From NCBI RefSeq assembly GCF_003034845.1, contig NZ_PZKC01000010.1:1-64000 (forward strand): a stretch of DNA of 64,000 bases, written 5' to 3'. This document shows positions 14,594 to 23,285 of the stretch, in pieces (the stretch's first letter is position 1; each line of letters begins with the position of its first letter). Origin of the DNA: Pseudothauera lacus. GTDB taxonomy: Bacteria; Pseudomonadota; Gammaproteobacteria; Burkholderiales; Rhodocyclaceae. Below the pieces are notes generated by a model. The model did not search any database, had not been told where the DNA came from, and saw nothing but the letters and a program-made list of their open reading frames with translations. The position numbers and the translations under genes are program-made.

Positions 14594-17289
14594 AACTCAC
14601 CCGCTTGCGCATCGAACAGCTGCGCCAGTTCCGGGCGCCGTTCGAGATCCGCGATTTCGCGCCCGGACTGAACCTGTTCAGCGGCCCCAACGAGGCCGGC
14701 AAGAGCACCCTCGTCGCCGCCATCCGCGCCGCCTTCTTCGAACGCCACCGCTCCGGCGCGGTGGACGACCTGCGCCCCTGGGGCGATTCGGCCGCCGCAC
14801 CGACCGTGGAACTGGACTTCGAGCTCGGTGGCCAGCCCTGCCGCCTGGTGAAGAGCTTCCTGGCGCGCAAGCGCTGCGAGCTGCGCATCGGCACGCAAGG
14901 CCTGGACGGTGCCGAGGCCGAGGACCGCCTCGCCGAACTGCTCGGCTTCCAGCACGCCGGCAAGGGCGCCAGCAAGGCAGAGCACTGGGGCATTCCCGGC
15001 CTGCTGTGGATCCAGCAGGGGGCTGCGCAGGAATTGCGTGAGGCCGTCGGCCATGCCACCGACCATCTGCGCAGCGCACTCGAAGCCTCGCTCGGCGAAG
15101 TCGCCGCGAGCGGCGGCGACGACCTGCTGGCCAGCGTGCAGGCGCAGCGCAGCGAGCTGCTCACCGAGGCCGGCGGCCGCCCGCGTGGTCCCTACAAGGA
15201 CGCGCTGGAGCGCGAGGCCGCACTGGCCGCGACCCTTGGCGGACTCGACGCCGCCATCGCCCACTACCGTCAGCGTGTCGACGCCCTCGCCAGCCTGCGC
15301 CGCGCGCACGCCGCGGACGAGCTCGAACAGCCCTGGGTGGATTGCCGTCGCCGCCAGCACGAGGCCGCCGAGCGCCTGCAGGCCATCCAGGCGCAGCAGG
15401 ACAGCCTGGCTGCCGAAGGCCAGCGCGCCGAGGCTGCCGAACGCCGTGCGGCACTGCTGCGCAGCCAGCTCGAGGCCTGGGCGCGCGAGGATCAGGCCTT
15501 GGCCGCGCGTGCCGCCGCGCAAGCCGAAGCGCTCGCCGCGCGGGACGCCGCCGCCGCCCCGCTGGCCCACTGGCAGGCGCGCCAGGAAGGCGCCGCGCGC
15601 GAACTCGACGCCGCCCGCGCCGCCCTGCGGCAGGCCCGTCAGCAGCATGCACGCGCCCAACTCGCACGCGATGCCGCGGCCGCCGCGGCGCGCGCGCAGG
15701 CCTGCGCCCGCCAGCTCGCCGAGGCCGCAGGCGCGCGCGAAGCGCTCCTCGCCGTGCAGCGCGCGGCGGCTGCCAGCGCCATTCCCGCAGCCGAGCTGAA
15801 GACCCTGCGCACGCTGGAGCGCCAGCTCGCCGAAGTGCACATCCAGCGCGACGCCGCCGCCACCCGCCTGGCGTGGGTGCTGCAAGCCGATTGCGCGCTC
15901 CGTCTCGGCGAAGCCACGCTCAGCGGCAGCGGCGAGATCCGCCTGACGGCGCCGGCCAGCCTTGAGCTGCCTGGCCTCGGCCGCCTGGAGATCGCCCCCG
16001 GCGGCGGCAGCGACCTCGCCACCCTGGACGCCCGCGGCGACGAGCTCGCCGACCGCCGGCGCACCCTGCTTGCCCGCCTCGGCCTGCCCGACCTGGCCGC
16101 AGCCGAGGCGCGCGAGCTCGAACACAGCCGTCTGCAACAACAACTGGCCGCCGCCCAGGCCACCCTGCAGGCCCTCGCCCCGCAGGGTGTCGATGCGCTC
16201 GGCGCCGAGCACGCCGCCCTGCAGGCGCGCGCCGACGAACTCGCCCGCGCGCTGGCCGACGCCGGCGGCGAGGGGGCGGGCGATGGGGGTGACAAGGTGT
16301 CCGCCGCAGGCCCCGCGCCAACGGCTGGCGACACACCGCCACTGTCCGTCGATCAGGCCGAAGCCGCCGAGCAGGCTGCCGCCCACACCCTCGCCGCCAT
16401 CCAGGGCGAACGCCACCGCGCCCAGCTCGCCGCCGCCGATGCCGCCAGCCGGCTCGACGCCGCCACCCGCGAACTTGCCGCCGCCCGTGCCCTGTGCGCC
16501 GACCCGGTGCGCGCCGCGCGCATCGCCCAGAGCAGCGCCGAGCTCACCGACGCGCTGGCCGAACGCAAGGCGCTCGGCGCGCGCATCGAGGCGCTGCAGC
16601 AGCACATCGCCGCTGCCCGCCCGGACATCCTGCAGCAGGACGTCGAGCGCTTCCGCGCTACCGCCGAAGAGCTCGAAACCCAGCACCGCGTGCGCCGCGA
16701 CCAGCTCATGCGCCTGGAGGTGGAACTGCAGACCGAGGGCGCGCAGGGCCTCGAAGAGCGCCGTGCCGAATGCGCCCGCGATCACGCCCAGGCCGCCCGC
16801 CGGGCCGGCGAGCTGCGCCGCCGCGCCGCGGCCCTCGATCTCCTCCTCGGCCTGCTGCAGGACAAGCGCCGTGCGCTCACCCGCCGCCTGCAGGCGCCGC
16901 TGCAGAAGCACCTCAACCGCTACCTGCAGCTGCTCTTCCCGCAGGCCAGCCTGGAGATCGACGAGAACCTCACCCCCGGCCCGCTCACCCGCGGGGTGGA
17001 AAGTGGCGATTTCGAGCAGCTCAGTTTCGGCGCGCGCGAGCAGATGGGGGTGATCAGCCGGCTGGCCTACGCCGACCTGCTCGCCGAAGCCGGCCGGCCC
17101 ACCCTGATCATCCTCGACGATGCCCTGGTGCACAGCGACGCCGAGCGCCTCGCGCAGATGAAGCGTGTGCTCTTCGATGCCGCCACCCGTCACCAGATCC
17201 TGCTGTTCACCTGCCACCCCGCCAACTGGCGCGACCTCGGCGTGGCGGCACGCTCGATCGACGATCTGCGGGCGGGCGCGGCGCAGTAG
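14590..17289 (+). CDS. SMC/SbcC-like ATPase (YhaN type)
   Basis: 899 aa. Walker A SGPNEAGKST (residues 31-40) lies in an N-terminal half-ATPase, and Walker B LIILDDALVHSD near the C-terminus. Between them are about 600 residues of Ala/Arg/Glu/Gln-rich heptad-like coiled coil, broken by a less helical insert near residue 440. The signature segment is around SFGAREQMGVISRLAYADLL. With the SbcD-like partner immediately upstream it should form a Mre11-Rad50-like complex. No zinc-hook CxxC is visible in the middle, which separates it from canonical SbcC. Codon use is typical of the neighbourhood. Confidence 0.88.
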   Translation: MKLTRLRIEQLRQFRAPFEIRDFAPGLNLFSGPNEAGKSTLVAAIRAAFFERHRSGAVDDLRPWGDSAAAPTVELDFELGGQPCRLVKSFLARKRCELRIGTQGLDGAEAEDRLAELLGFQHAGKGASKAEHWGIPGLLWIQQGAAQELREAVGHATDHLRSALEASLGEVAASGGDDLLASVQAQRSELLTEAGGRPRGPYKDALEREAALAATLGGLDAAIAHYRQRVDALASLRRAHAADELEQPWVDCRRRQHEAAERLQAIQAQQDSLAAEGQRAEAAERRAALLRSQLEAWAREDQALAARAAAQAEALAARDAAAAPLAHWQARQEGAARELDAARAALRQARQQHARAQLARDAAAAAARAQACARQLAEAAGAREALLAVQRAAAASAIPAAELKTLRTLERQLAEVHIQRDAAATRLAWVLQADCALRLGEATLSGSGEIRLTAPASLELPGLGRLEIAPGGGSDLATLDARGDELADRRRTLLARLGLPDLAAAEARELEHSRLQQQLAAAQATLQALAPQGVDALGAEHAALQARADELARALADAGGEGAGDGGDKVSAAGPAPTAGDTPPLSVDQAEAAEQAAAHTLAAIQGERHRAQLAAADAASRLDAATRELAAARALCADPVRAARIAQSSAELTDALAERKALGARIEALQQHIAAARPDILQQDVERFRATAEELETQHRVRRDQLMRLEVELQTEGAQGLEERRAECARDHAQAARRAGELRRRAAALDLLLGLLQDKRRALTRRLQAPLQKHLNRYLQLLFPQASLEIDENLTPGPLTRGVESGDFEQLSFGAREQMGVISRLAYADLLAEAGRPTLIILDDALVHSDAERLAQMKRVLFDAATRHQILLFTCHPANWRDLGVAARSIDDLRAGAAQ

Positions 17290-17325
17290 CGCGCGGCGTC
17301 GCGCTGCGACCCGGTCAAGCTCCGT

Positions 17326-18279
17326 TCAGCGCCGTCCTTCCCCGACCTCTTCCAGCAACCACCCCCGGAATGCCTGGATGGCCGCCTGCCCGGCATGTTC
17401 CGGGCGGGTCAGCAGGTAGTAGGCGAAGTTGCGGTTGATGGTGATGTCGAAGGGGGCGGCGAGGCGGCTGGCGGCGATTTCGCCGGCAACCAGGGGGCGC
17501 GACAGCAGGGCGATGCCGAGGCCGTCGGCGGCGGCGGCGATGGCGAGGCCGGAGTCGGTGAAGTGAGGGCCGGCGTCGGCATCCACGCCGCTGACCCCGG
17601 CGCTGCGCAGCCAGTCCTTCCAGCTCGGGCGCTCGCGCGCCAGCGGGATGGTGTCGTCGTGGATCAGCAGGTGGTAGCGCAGGTCGTCGGGGGTGCGCAG
17701 CGGGCGCTTCGCGTGCAGCAGGGCGGGGCTGCACACCGCGGTGTATTCGGGCATGAACAGGCGTTCGACGCGAAACCCCGGGTAGTGCCCGCTGCCGTAG
17801 CGGATCCAGGCCTCCGGCCCTTCGCCGCGCGGGGCGCGGATCTCCATCGGCGGGGCACCGGGCGCCTCGGCGCCGTCGATCATGCGCGCCGAGCCGGAGA
17901 GGTGCAGCTCGATCAGCGGCTCGCGCTGTGCGAAGACGTGCAGGCGCGGCACCAGCCAGCGCGAGGCGAATGAAGGCGGGGCGACCACCTGCAGGCGGGC
18001 CTTGGGATTCAGTGCGTACACCTGCGCCACTGCCGCGGCGAAGCAGTCCATGCCCTCGCGCAGCCCGGGCAGCAGCGCTGCGCCGGCGGCAGTGAGTTCC
18101 AGCGCGCGGGTGAGGCGGCGGAACAGCGCGCAGCCCAGGTGCTCCTCCAGCCCGCGGATCTGGTGGCTGATCGCCGCAGGGGTCACCGACAGCTCCTCGG
18201 CGGCGAGCTTGAAGCTGAGGTGGCGCGCTGCGGCTTCGAAAGCACGCAGGGCGTTGAGCGGTGGCAGGCGGTAGGGCAT
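17326..18279 (-). CDS. LysR-family regulator, GcvA-like
   Basis: 317 aa. The N-terminal winged helix-turn-helix reads LPPLNALRAFEAAARHLSFKLAAEELSVTPAAISHQIRGLEE, the GcvA/AmpR-type LysR pattern. A type-2 periplasmic-binding-like effector domain follows (about 95-310). The ATG at 18279 is chosen because the conserved LPPLNALR motif begins at residue 5. It is divergent from a 59-aa small protein, with a 17-bp near-palindrome between them, so it probably regulates that gene and itself. Confidence 0.87.
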   Translation of the reverse strand: MPYRLPPLNALRAFEAAARHLSFKLAAEELSVTPAAISHQIRGLEEHLGCALFRRLTRALELTAAGAALLPGLREGMDCFAAAVAQVYALNPKARLQVVAPPSFASRWLVPRLHVFAQREPLIELHLSGSARMIDGAEAPGAPPMEIRAPRGEGPEAWIRYGSGHYPGFRVERLFMPEYTAVCSPALLHAKRPLRTPDDLRYHLLIHDDTIPLARERPSWKDWLRSAGVSGVDADAGPHFTDSGLAIAAAADGLGIALLSRPLVAGEIAASRLAAPFDITINRNFAYYLLTRPEHAGQAAIQAFRGWLLEEVGEGRR

Positions 18280-18320
18280 ATGAATGAATTTTTCTAAGTC
18301 GTTACCTGACAATAGATCGT

Positions 18321-18337
18321 TTGTTGCGCCGCAGCAA
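18321..18337. promoter_or_regulatory. Candidate LysR operator
   Basis: TTGTTGCGCCGCAGCAA is a near-perfect palindrome (mismatches only at symmetric positions 4 and 9), of the T-N11-A LysR type. It lies in the 117-base divergent region between the LysR gene and the small protein at 18397, 59 bases before the latter's ATG. Direct binding is inferred. Confidence 0.5.
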
Positions 18338-18396
18338 GTGGATCTACAGTTGCTCCCGCCCCGCACAACGGGGCATCAACCTCAAGGAGCCACACA

Positions 18397-18576
18397 ATGG
18401 ATCACGAGCACATCGACATCGACATCGACGAGCGCATCCGCGCAGCCCATCGTCTGCGCGACGCCGCAGTTGCAGAGTTCTTCACCGTTCTCTGGCGCAC
18501 CCTGCGTACCCTGCCCGCACGCACTGTTCACGCCGTCAGCGTGCAGTTGCGCGCCCATCACCTGCTGCATCACTGA
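18397..18576 (+). CDS. Small basic protein of unknown function (59 aa)
   Basis: 59 aa, starting ATG-GAT-CAC with a good ribosome site (AAGGAG, 9 bases before the ATG). The N-terminus is acidic and His/Asp-rich (MDHEHIDIDIDERIRAAHRL). The rest is an amphipathic helix with LWRTLRTLPARTVHAVSVQL, ending in HHLLHH. The shape resembles short DUF1127-type proteins, though I cannot assign it. It is divergent from a GcvA-like LysR regulator, with a palindromic site between, so it is probably the regulator's target. Confidence 0.6.
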   Translation: MDHEHIDIDIDERIRAAHRLRDAAVAEFFTVLWRTLRTLPARTVHAVSVQLRAHHLLHH

Positions 18577-18726
18577 TAGCGCTGCCCGGGTGAACATGCC
18601 CGCTGCGGCGGGCATGGGGCAGGCCTGCGCTGATCCGCCGCGGTTCAGCATCCGTTCATCGACAGGGGCCTAGTCTTGCACCAACGCGCCGCATCGTGCG
18701 GGGCGGTGACAAGACGGAGGACCATC

Positions 18727-19278
18727 ATGAACAGAATCAGACTCGCCCTTGCGCTGTCACTGGCCGGCCTGGCTTCGGCAGCCTGCGCCAGCGGCCCGAT
18801 GCGCGGCCAGCACCACGACGGCAGCTATCAGGACTGGGCGCGGGTGACCCAGGTACAACCCCAGTATGAGCGTGTGCGGGTGACCCGCCAGGAGTGTGGG
18901 CCGGCGCATGTGTACTACGACGATCACCCCGTCCATGGCGGCGGCGAGCGCCAGCTCGGCGGGGCGATCATCGGCGGTATTGCCGGCGGCATCATCGGCA
19001 ATCAGGTCGGCAAGGGCAACGGCCGTCATGTGGCCACTGCCGCAGGTGCGGCGGTGGGGGCGATCGTCGGCGACCGCATCCAGAACAACAGCGCCCACGC
19101 CGTGCCGCCGCAGGCCCATGGCCGTCCGCGGCAGCAGTGCCGCACGGTCGAGCACTGGGAGCAGCAGCTCACCGGCTACCGCGTCAGCTACGAGTACAAT
19201 GGCCGCCACTACACGCGCTTCATGACCCACGACCCCGGTCGCCGCCTGCGGGTCAATGTGTCGGTGTCGCCGGCCTGA
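18727..19278 (+). CDS. Glycine-zipper 2TM outer-membrane-type protein
   Basis: 183 aa. A signal peptide (RLALALSLAGLASAACA) is followed by a YERVRVTRQEC motif and the glycine-zipper hairpin LGGAIIGGIAGGIIGNQVGKGNGRHVATAAGAAVGAIVGD (about 78-118), typical of the Rick_17kDa/SlyB-like family. The C-terminal region has a conserved CRTVEHWEQQLTGYRVSYEYNG. It probably lies in the periplasm or outer membrane. The SAAC sequence is not a clean lipobox, so lipidation is uncertain. It precedes the PepSY/two-component operon, but 26 bases separate it from the next start. Confidence 0.82.
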   Translation: MNRIRLALALSLAGLASAACASGPMRGQHHDGSYQDWARVTQVQPQYERVRVTRQECGPAHVYYDDHPVHGGGERQLGGAIIGGIAGGIIGNQVGKGNGRHVATAAGAAVGAIVGDRIQNNSAHAVPPQAHGRPRQQCRTVEHWEQQLTGYRVSYEYNGRHYTRFMTHDPGRRLRVNVSVSPA

Positions 19279-19304
19279 AGCGTCTGTTGCCCGAGGTGCC
19301 GCGC

Positions 19305-19544
19305 ATGCGTATCCGTTCCGCCCTTCTCGCCCTGCTCTGCGCCGGCACCCTGCTGGCCGCGCCGGCGCACGCGGTGGACCGCGACGAAGCCGCCGCGATT
19401 GCCCGCCAGACCACCGGCGGGCGTGTGCTGGCGGTGGAGGCGGGGCGGCGCAACGGCGATGCGGTGTTCGTGGTGCGCGTGCTGACCCCTTCCGGTGAGG
19501 TGCGCGTGGTCGTGGTCGATGCCCGCAGCGGCGCGGTGCGCTGA
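19305..19544 (+). CDS. PepSY-domain small exported protein
   Basis: 79 aa with a signal peptide (RSALLALLCAGTLLAAPAHA). The mature part is one PepSY unit: DRDEAAAIARQTTGGRVLAVEAGRRNGDAVFVVRVLTPSGEVRVVVVDARSGAV. Small PepSY proteins next to PhoPQ/QseBC-type systems are common and may modulate the sensor or inhibit proteases. Its stop overlaps the response-regulator start (TGATG). Confidence 0.75.
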   Translation: MRIRSALLALLCAGTLLAAPAHAVDRDEAAAIARQTTGGRVLAVEAGRRNGDAVFVVRVLTPSGEVRVVVVDARSGAVR

Positions 19545-20224
19545 TGCGGGTGCTGGTCGTCGAGGACGAAGCTGCACTGCGCCAGGGCGTGGTGGCGGCG
19601 CTGGCCGCGGCCGGCGCACAGGTGCAGGAGGCTGCCGACGGCGTGGTCGGGCACTACCTCGCCAGCGAGTACCCCTTTGACGTTGCAGTCATCGACCTGG
19701 GCCTGCCCGGACTGCCCGGGCTGGAGCTGATCCGCCGTCTGCGCGCGGCCGGCTCGCGTCTGCCCATCCTCATCCTCACCGCGCGGGCGCGCTGGCAGGA
19801 GAAGGTGGAAGGGCTGGAGAGCGGCGCCGACGATTACCTCGCCAAGCCCTTCGAGATGCCCGAACTGCTCGCCCGCGTGCGCGCGCTGTGGCGCCGCGCG
19901 GCAGGGGCTGCGGGCACCGTGGTGGTGGCCGGGGCCTACCGCATCGATCTCGACGCCCAGCAGGTGAGCTGCGCCGGAAACCCGGTGGCGCTCACCGCCT
20001 TCGAGTTCCGCCTGCTCGAATATCTTGCCCGCAATCGCGAGCGCGTGGTCAGCCGGCGCGAACTGACCGACTATCTCTACCCGCTCGACGAGGACCGCGA
20101 CAGCAACGTGCTGGAGGTGCTGATCGGCCGCCTGCGCCGCAAGCTCGACCCCGCCGGGTGCCATCAGCCCGTGCTCACGGTGCGCGGACGCGGCTACCGC
20201 TTTGCCCCCGTGGAGGGCGGCTGA
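19544..20224 (+). CDS. OmpR/QseB-family response regulator
   Basis: 226 aa. The receiver domain has the acidic pocket VVEDE (7-9), phospho-acceptor D51 (VIDLGLPG) and K in ADDYLAKPFEMPEL. A winged-helix DNA-binding domain follows (ALTAFEFRLLEYLARN...DSNVLEVLIGRLRRKLDPAG...VRGRGYRF). It is coupled to the PepSY gene upstream by TGATG and lies 2 bases before the kinase GTG. Probably of PhoP/QseB type controlling envelope genes; the target is not shown by sequence. Confidence 0.92.
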   Translation: MRVLVVEDEAALRQGVVAALAAAGAQVQEAADGVVGHYLASEYPFDVAVIDLGLPGLPGLELIRRLRAAGSRLPILILTARARWQEKVEGLESGADDYLAKPFEMPELLARVRALWRRAAGAAGTVVVAGAYRIDLDAQQVSCAGNPVALTAFEFRLLEYLARNRERVVSRRELTDYLYPLDEDRDSNVLEVLIGRLRRKLDPAGCHQPVLTVRGRGYRFAPVEGG

Positions 20225-20226
20225 CG

Positions 20227-21579
20227 GTGGCGCTGTCGCTGCGCAGCCGCCTGCTGGCGGTATCGGTGGCGGTGCTGATCGCCTTCGTCGTGCTTACCGG
20301 TCTGGTGCTCGATCGCGCCTTCCGCGACAGTGCCGATACCGCCCAGCAGGCCCGCCTGGAGGCGCTGCTGTATCTGCTGATGGGCAGTCTGGAAGTGGAT
20401 GCCGATGGCACGCTGCATCTTCCCGCGCAGCTGCCGGAGGCCCGTCTGGCGCTGCCCGCTTCCGGCCTCTACGCAGCAATCCGCCGCGTCGATGCCGACG
20501 ACGGCGCCGCGGTGCGCGCACCGACGCGCTGGCGCTCGCCTTCGGCGATCGGCGTCGACCTCGCCCTGGAGGCGCTGCTGGAGGCCGGTGAACGCCGCAA
20601 CGAGGTGCGCACCGGTGGCGACGGCATGGTCTTCCGCGTACTCACCCAGGGGGTGCGCTGGGAGATCGGCGAGCGCCCGTCGCGGATCACCTTCAGCGTC
20701 GCCGCGCCACTCGCCGCGCGCGGCGCCGACGTGGCGAGCTATCGCCACAGCCTGTGGACGGCGCTGGCGGCGATGGCCGTCGCCCTGCTGTTTGCCCTGG
20801 TGCTGGTGCAGCGCTGGGGCTTGCGCCCCTTGCGCCGTCTGGCGCGCGACATCGCGGCGATGGAGGCGGGTGAGGCGCGGCGTCCGGGCGCTGGTGCGCA
20901 GCCGCGCGAGCTGGCGCCGCTGGTCGACAATCTCGATCGCCTGCTGGCCCGCGAGCATGCGCTGGTCGAGCGTCAGCGCAAGGCGCTCGCCGACCTCGCC
21001 CACAGCCTCAAGACGCCGCTGGCGATCCTGCGCAATGCGGCACCTGACGACAGCCTGCCGGCAGTGGTGGGGGAGCAGGCACGGCGCATGGAAGACATCG
21101 TCCACTACCAGCTGCAGCGTGCCGCCACCGCGGGGGCGAGCCGCCTTGCCGCGGCACGCCCGCTTGCGCCGCTGGTCGACCGCCTGCTGGCCAGTCTGGG
21201 CAAGGTGCATGGCCAACGCCGGCTGGAGCTGGTCAATGCGGTGCCGGTGGATCTGGGCGCGCGCATCGACGAGGGCGACGCCCTCGAACTGCTCGGCAAC
21301 CTTGCCGATAACGCCTGCAAGTGGGCGGCCGGCCGTGTAGTGGTGAGTGCCGTACGCCAGGGCGGCGGCCTGCGCCTCAGTGTCGACGACGACGGCCCCG
21401 GTTTTCCCGATGGCGTGGCCCTGCCCCAGCGTGGCCTGCGCGGCGACGAACGCACCCCCGGCCATGGCATCGGCCTGGCGATGGCGCACGACATTGCCCT
21501 GGCCTATGGCGGAGAGCTGAGCTTTGCACGCAGCCCGCTGGGTGGGGCGCGGGTCAGCGTGTGGCTGGCGGAATGCTGA
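20227..21579 (+). CDS. Membrane sensor histidine kinase, PhoQ/QseC-like
   Basis: 450 aa. TM1 spans about 9-28, a periplasmic sensor domain about 30-175, and TM2 about 177-195 (AALAAMAVALLFALVLV). A HAMP-like linker leads to the H-box LADLAHSLKTPL (H259). The N-box is NLADNACKWA, the G1-box VDDDGPGF, then GHGIGLAMAHDIALAYGGEL. The H-box with SLKTPL is PhoQ-like. A GTG start is used because it follows the regulator stop by two bases and precedes TM1. The last 26 bases overlap the convergent GGDEF gene. Confidence 0.9.
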   Translation: MALSLRSRLLAVSVAVLIAFVVLTGLVLDRAFRDSADTAQQARLEALLYLLMGSLEVDADGTLHLPAQLPEARLALPASGLYAAIRRVDADDGAAVRAPTRWRSPSAIGVDLALEALLEAGERRNEVRTGGDGMVFRVLTQGVRWEIGERPSRITFSVAAPLAARGADVASYRHSLWTALAAMAVALLFALVLVQRWGLRPLRRLARDIAAMEAGEARRPGAGAQPRELAPLVDNLDRLLAREHALVERQRKALADLAHSLKTPLAILRNAAPDDSLPAVVGEQARRMEDIVHYQLQRAATAGASRLAAARPLAPLVDRLLASLGKVHGQRRLELVNAVPVDLGARIDEGDALELLGNLADNACKWAAGRVVVSAVRQGGGLRLSVDDDGPGFPDGVALPQRGLRGDERTPGHGIGLAMAHDIALAYGGELSFARSPLGGARVSVWLAEC

Positions 21580-22501
21580 AGCTGCTGCCCTGTTCCGCCA
21601 TGGCGCGGTTGCGGCCGGCACGTTTGGCGGCGTACAGCGCGTTGTCGGCGCGCCTGAGCACCCCCTCGATGCTGGCGTCGGTGGCGTCGAGCATGCCAAT
21701 GCCGGCACTGATGGTATAGCTGACTGGCCCGTCGCCGCAGACCACAGGTTGTGCAGTGATGTGCTGGCGCAGGCGCTCGGCGAGCAGCACGGCGCCGTCA
21801 ACGGTGGTGTCGGGGGCGAGGATGGCGAACTCCTCGCCACCCAGGCGCGCGAGCAGGTCCGACTCGCGCATCAGCACGCGCGCCGAGTCGCACAGATGCC
21901 TGAGCACCTCGTCGCCGCTGGCGTGCCCCCGGCGGTCATTGATGCGCTTGAAGCGGTCGATGTCGATCATGATCACCGACAGCGCCATGCCGGTGCGGCG
22001 GGCGCGGGCAAACTCTTCCTGCGCGCGTTTGAAGAAGCAGCGGCGGTTGGCGACGCCGGTCAGCGGATCGCGGTTGGATTGCGCTTCCAGCAGGTGTTCG
22101 TAGCGCTTGCGCTCGGAAATGTCGCGGAAGAACCACACCCGCCCGAGGTAGCGCTGCTGCTCGTCCCACAGCGCAGTGGAATGGCGCTCCAGGGTACGGT
22201 CGTCGTTGAGCGCGATCTCGCTTACGTCGTGGAGCGTGGGGTCGGCATAGAGCGCCTCGACGCGAGCGAGAAAGGCCTCGGGGTCCTTGATCAGGCGCAG
22301 GGCCTGATCAAGCAGCAGGCGGTCGTGGATGGCCCCGGTGGCGACCTCTGGCGCCCCCAGGGTGAGCCGGAAGATGTCCAGAAAGCGCTGGTTGAAGGAC
22401 ACCACGGTGCCCGCCTGGTCGACCACCAGAATGCCGTCGGGCGAAGCCTCGTGGATGGCCTCGATCAGCGAATGCTCGAACTGCCTTTGCGCGCTTGCCA
22501 A
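21554..22501 (-). CDS. Diguanylate cyclase with PAS sensor domain
   Basis: 315 aa. A PAS domain (about 10-130: SPDGILVVDQAGTVVSFNQRFLDIF ... RVWFFRDISERKRYEHLL) is followed by a GGDEF domain with active-site GGEEF (221-225). The inhibitory-site RxxD (RESD, 212-215) is five residues before it, so synthesis of c-di-GMP with product inhibition is expected. No membrane segment. The start is a TTG at 22501 with GGGAG 8-12 bases upstream, as no better ATG precedes the PAS domain. It is divergent from a PilZ protein, a likely c-di-GMP receptor. Confidence 0.88.
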   Translation of the reverse strand: MASAQRQFEHSLIEAIHEASPDGILVVDQAGTVVSFNQRFLDIFRLTLGAPEVATGAIHDRLLLDQALRLIKDPEAFLARVEALYADPTLHDVSEIALNDDRTLERHSTALWDEQQRYLGRVWFFRDISERKRYEHLLEAQSNRDPLTGVANRRCFFKRAQEEFARARRTGMALSVIMIDIDRFKRINDRRGHASGDEVLRHLCDSARVLMRESDLLARLGGEEFAILAPDTTVDGAVLLAERLRQHITAQPVVCGDGPVSYTISAGIGMLDATDASIEGVLRRADNALYAAKRAGRNRAMAEQGSSFSIPPATR

Positions 22502-22788
22502 GACACCGCTCCCGGTAAGGGATTAAACGGAGGTGATAAAGGTCGCCGATCATGCCAGCTGTTTACCCGGCACTGCACCGGTGGTCAGCTGCGTGCAGAG
22601 CATGGCCGATTAGTACTACGAGTATATGCCCGGCGTCGTCGCGGCGTCATCCGGTGCACGGTTTGGAGCAAAAAAGTCGCTACCCAATATGGATTGAGGT
22701 GCAATAATGAATCCCGCTCATTTGGATGACAAACGCCTGCCCGATCCCGGGTCACCTGCTGCGCTGCGGTCCGGAGGCGTTGCCATAT

Positions 22789-23184
22789 ATGGAAGAACGG
22801 CGCAAACATCCCCGCTATCCGGCGTGCTGGCGCGTGCTGATACATTGCCACTGCTATCACGACCGCGAGCGCAGAATCTTCGACGGGACGACGGCCGACG
22901 TCTCGCTGGGTGGTTTCTGCGTGCATTGCGACCACAACCTGTGCACCTCGCGCAAGGTGGACGTCATCCTGCTCATTCCACCCCTGCATTCCGGCGGGCA
23001 AGCCCACAAGCTGGTGCTCAGGGGGCGCACCGGGCAGACCGTGCTGGCCGGCGAGACCGGCGCCTTCCGCACCGGCGTACAGTTCCTCAACATCGACGAG
23101 TCCCAGCACCGTCTGCTGGCCCAGCACCTCGATGCACGCTTTCGCTACCATCTTGCCCGGATGATCGGCCAGGACGGGGGCTGA
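22789..23184 (+). CDS. PilZ-domain protein (c-di-GMP receptor candidate)
   Basis: 131 aa. The PilZ signature is complete: RRKHPR (RxxxR) at residues 4-9 and ADVSLGGFCV (D/N-x-S-x-x-G) near residue 47. It is a stand-alone cytoplasmic PilZ domain with a short C-terminal helix. The ATG at 22789 has GGAGG at 22773-22777. An in-frame ATG at 22726 would add 21 residues without a ribosome site. Another overlapping frame from 22707 is a shadow. It faces the diguanylate cyclase, suggesting one signalling pair. Confidence 0.82.
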   Translation: MEERRKHPRYPACWRVLIHCHCYHDRERRIFDGTTADVSLGGFCVHCDHNLCTSRKVDVILLIPPLHSGGQAHKLVLRGRTGQTVLAGETGAFRTGVQFLNIDESQHRLLAQHLDARFRYHLARMIGQDGG

Positions 23185-23285
23185 GTGGCCACCCCGCTGC
23201 CACTTTGACGTTTTCTTGACATCTCCTTGACGGCCCTCCGACGCCGGTACAGGCAGGATGACGCTTTCCACGCCGCCTCCTACCA

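Noticed and set aside
14437-17217. Long antisense open frame (about 926 codons) opposite the SbcC-like gene
   Set aside because: High G+C sequence produces long antisense frames; the plus-strand gene has Walker motifs and an ATGA-coupled partner.
22707-23219. Alternative frame overlapping the PilZ gene
   Set aside because: Arg/Gly/Pro-rich translation typical of a frame shadow, while the other frame carries the complete PilZ motifs.
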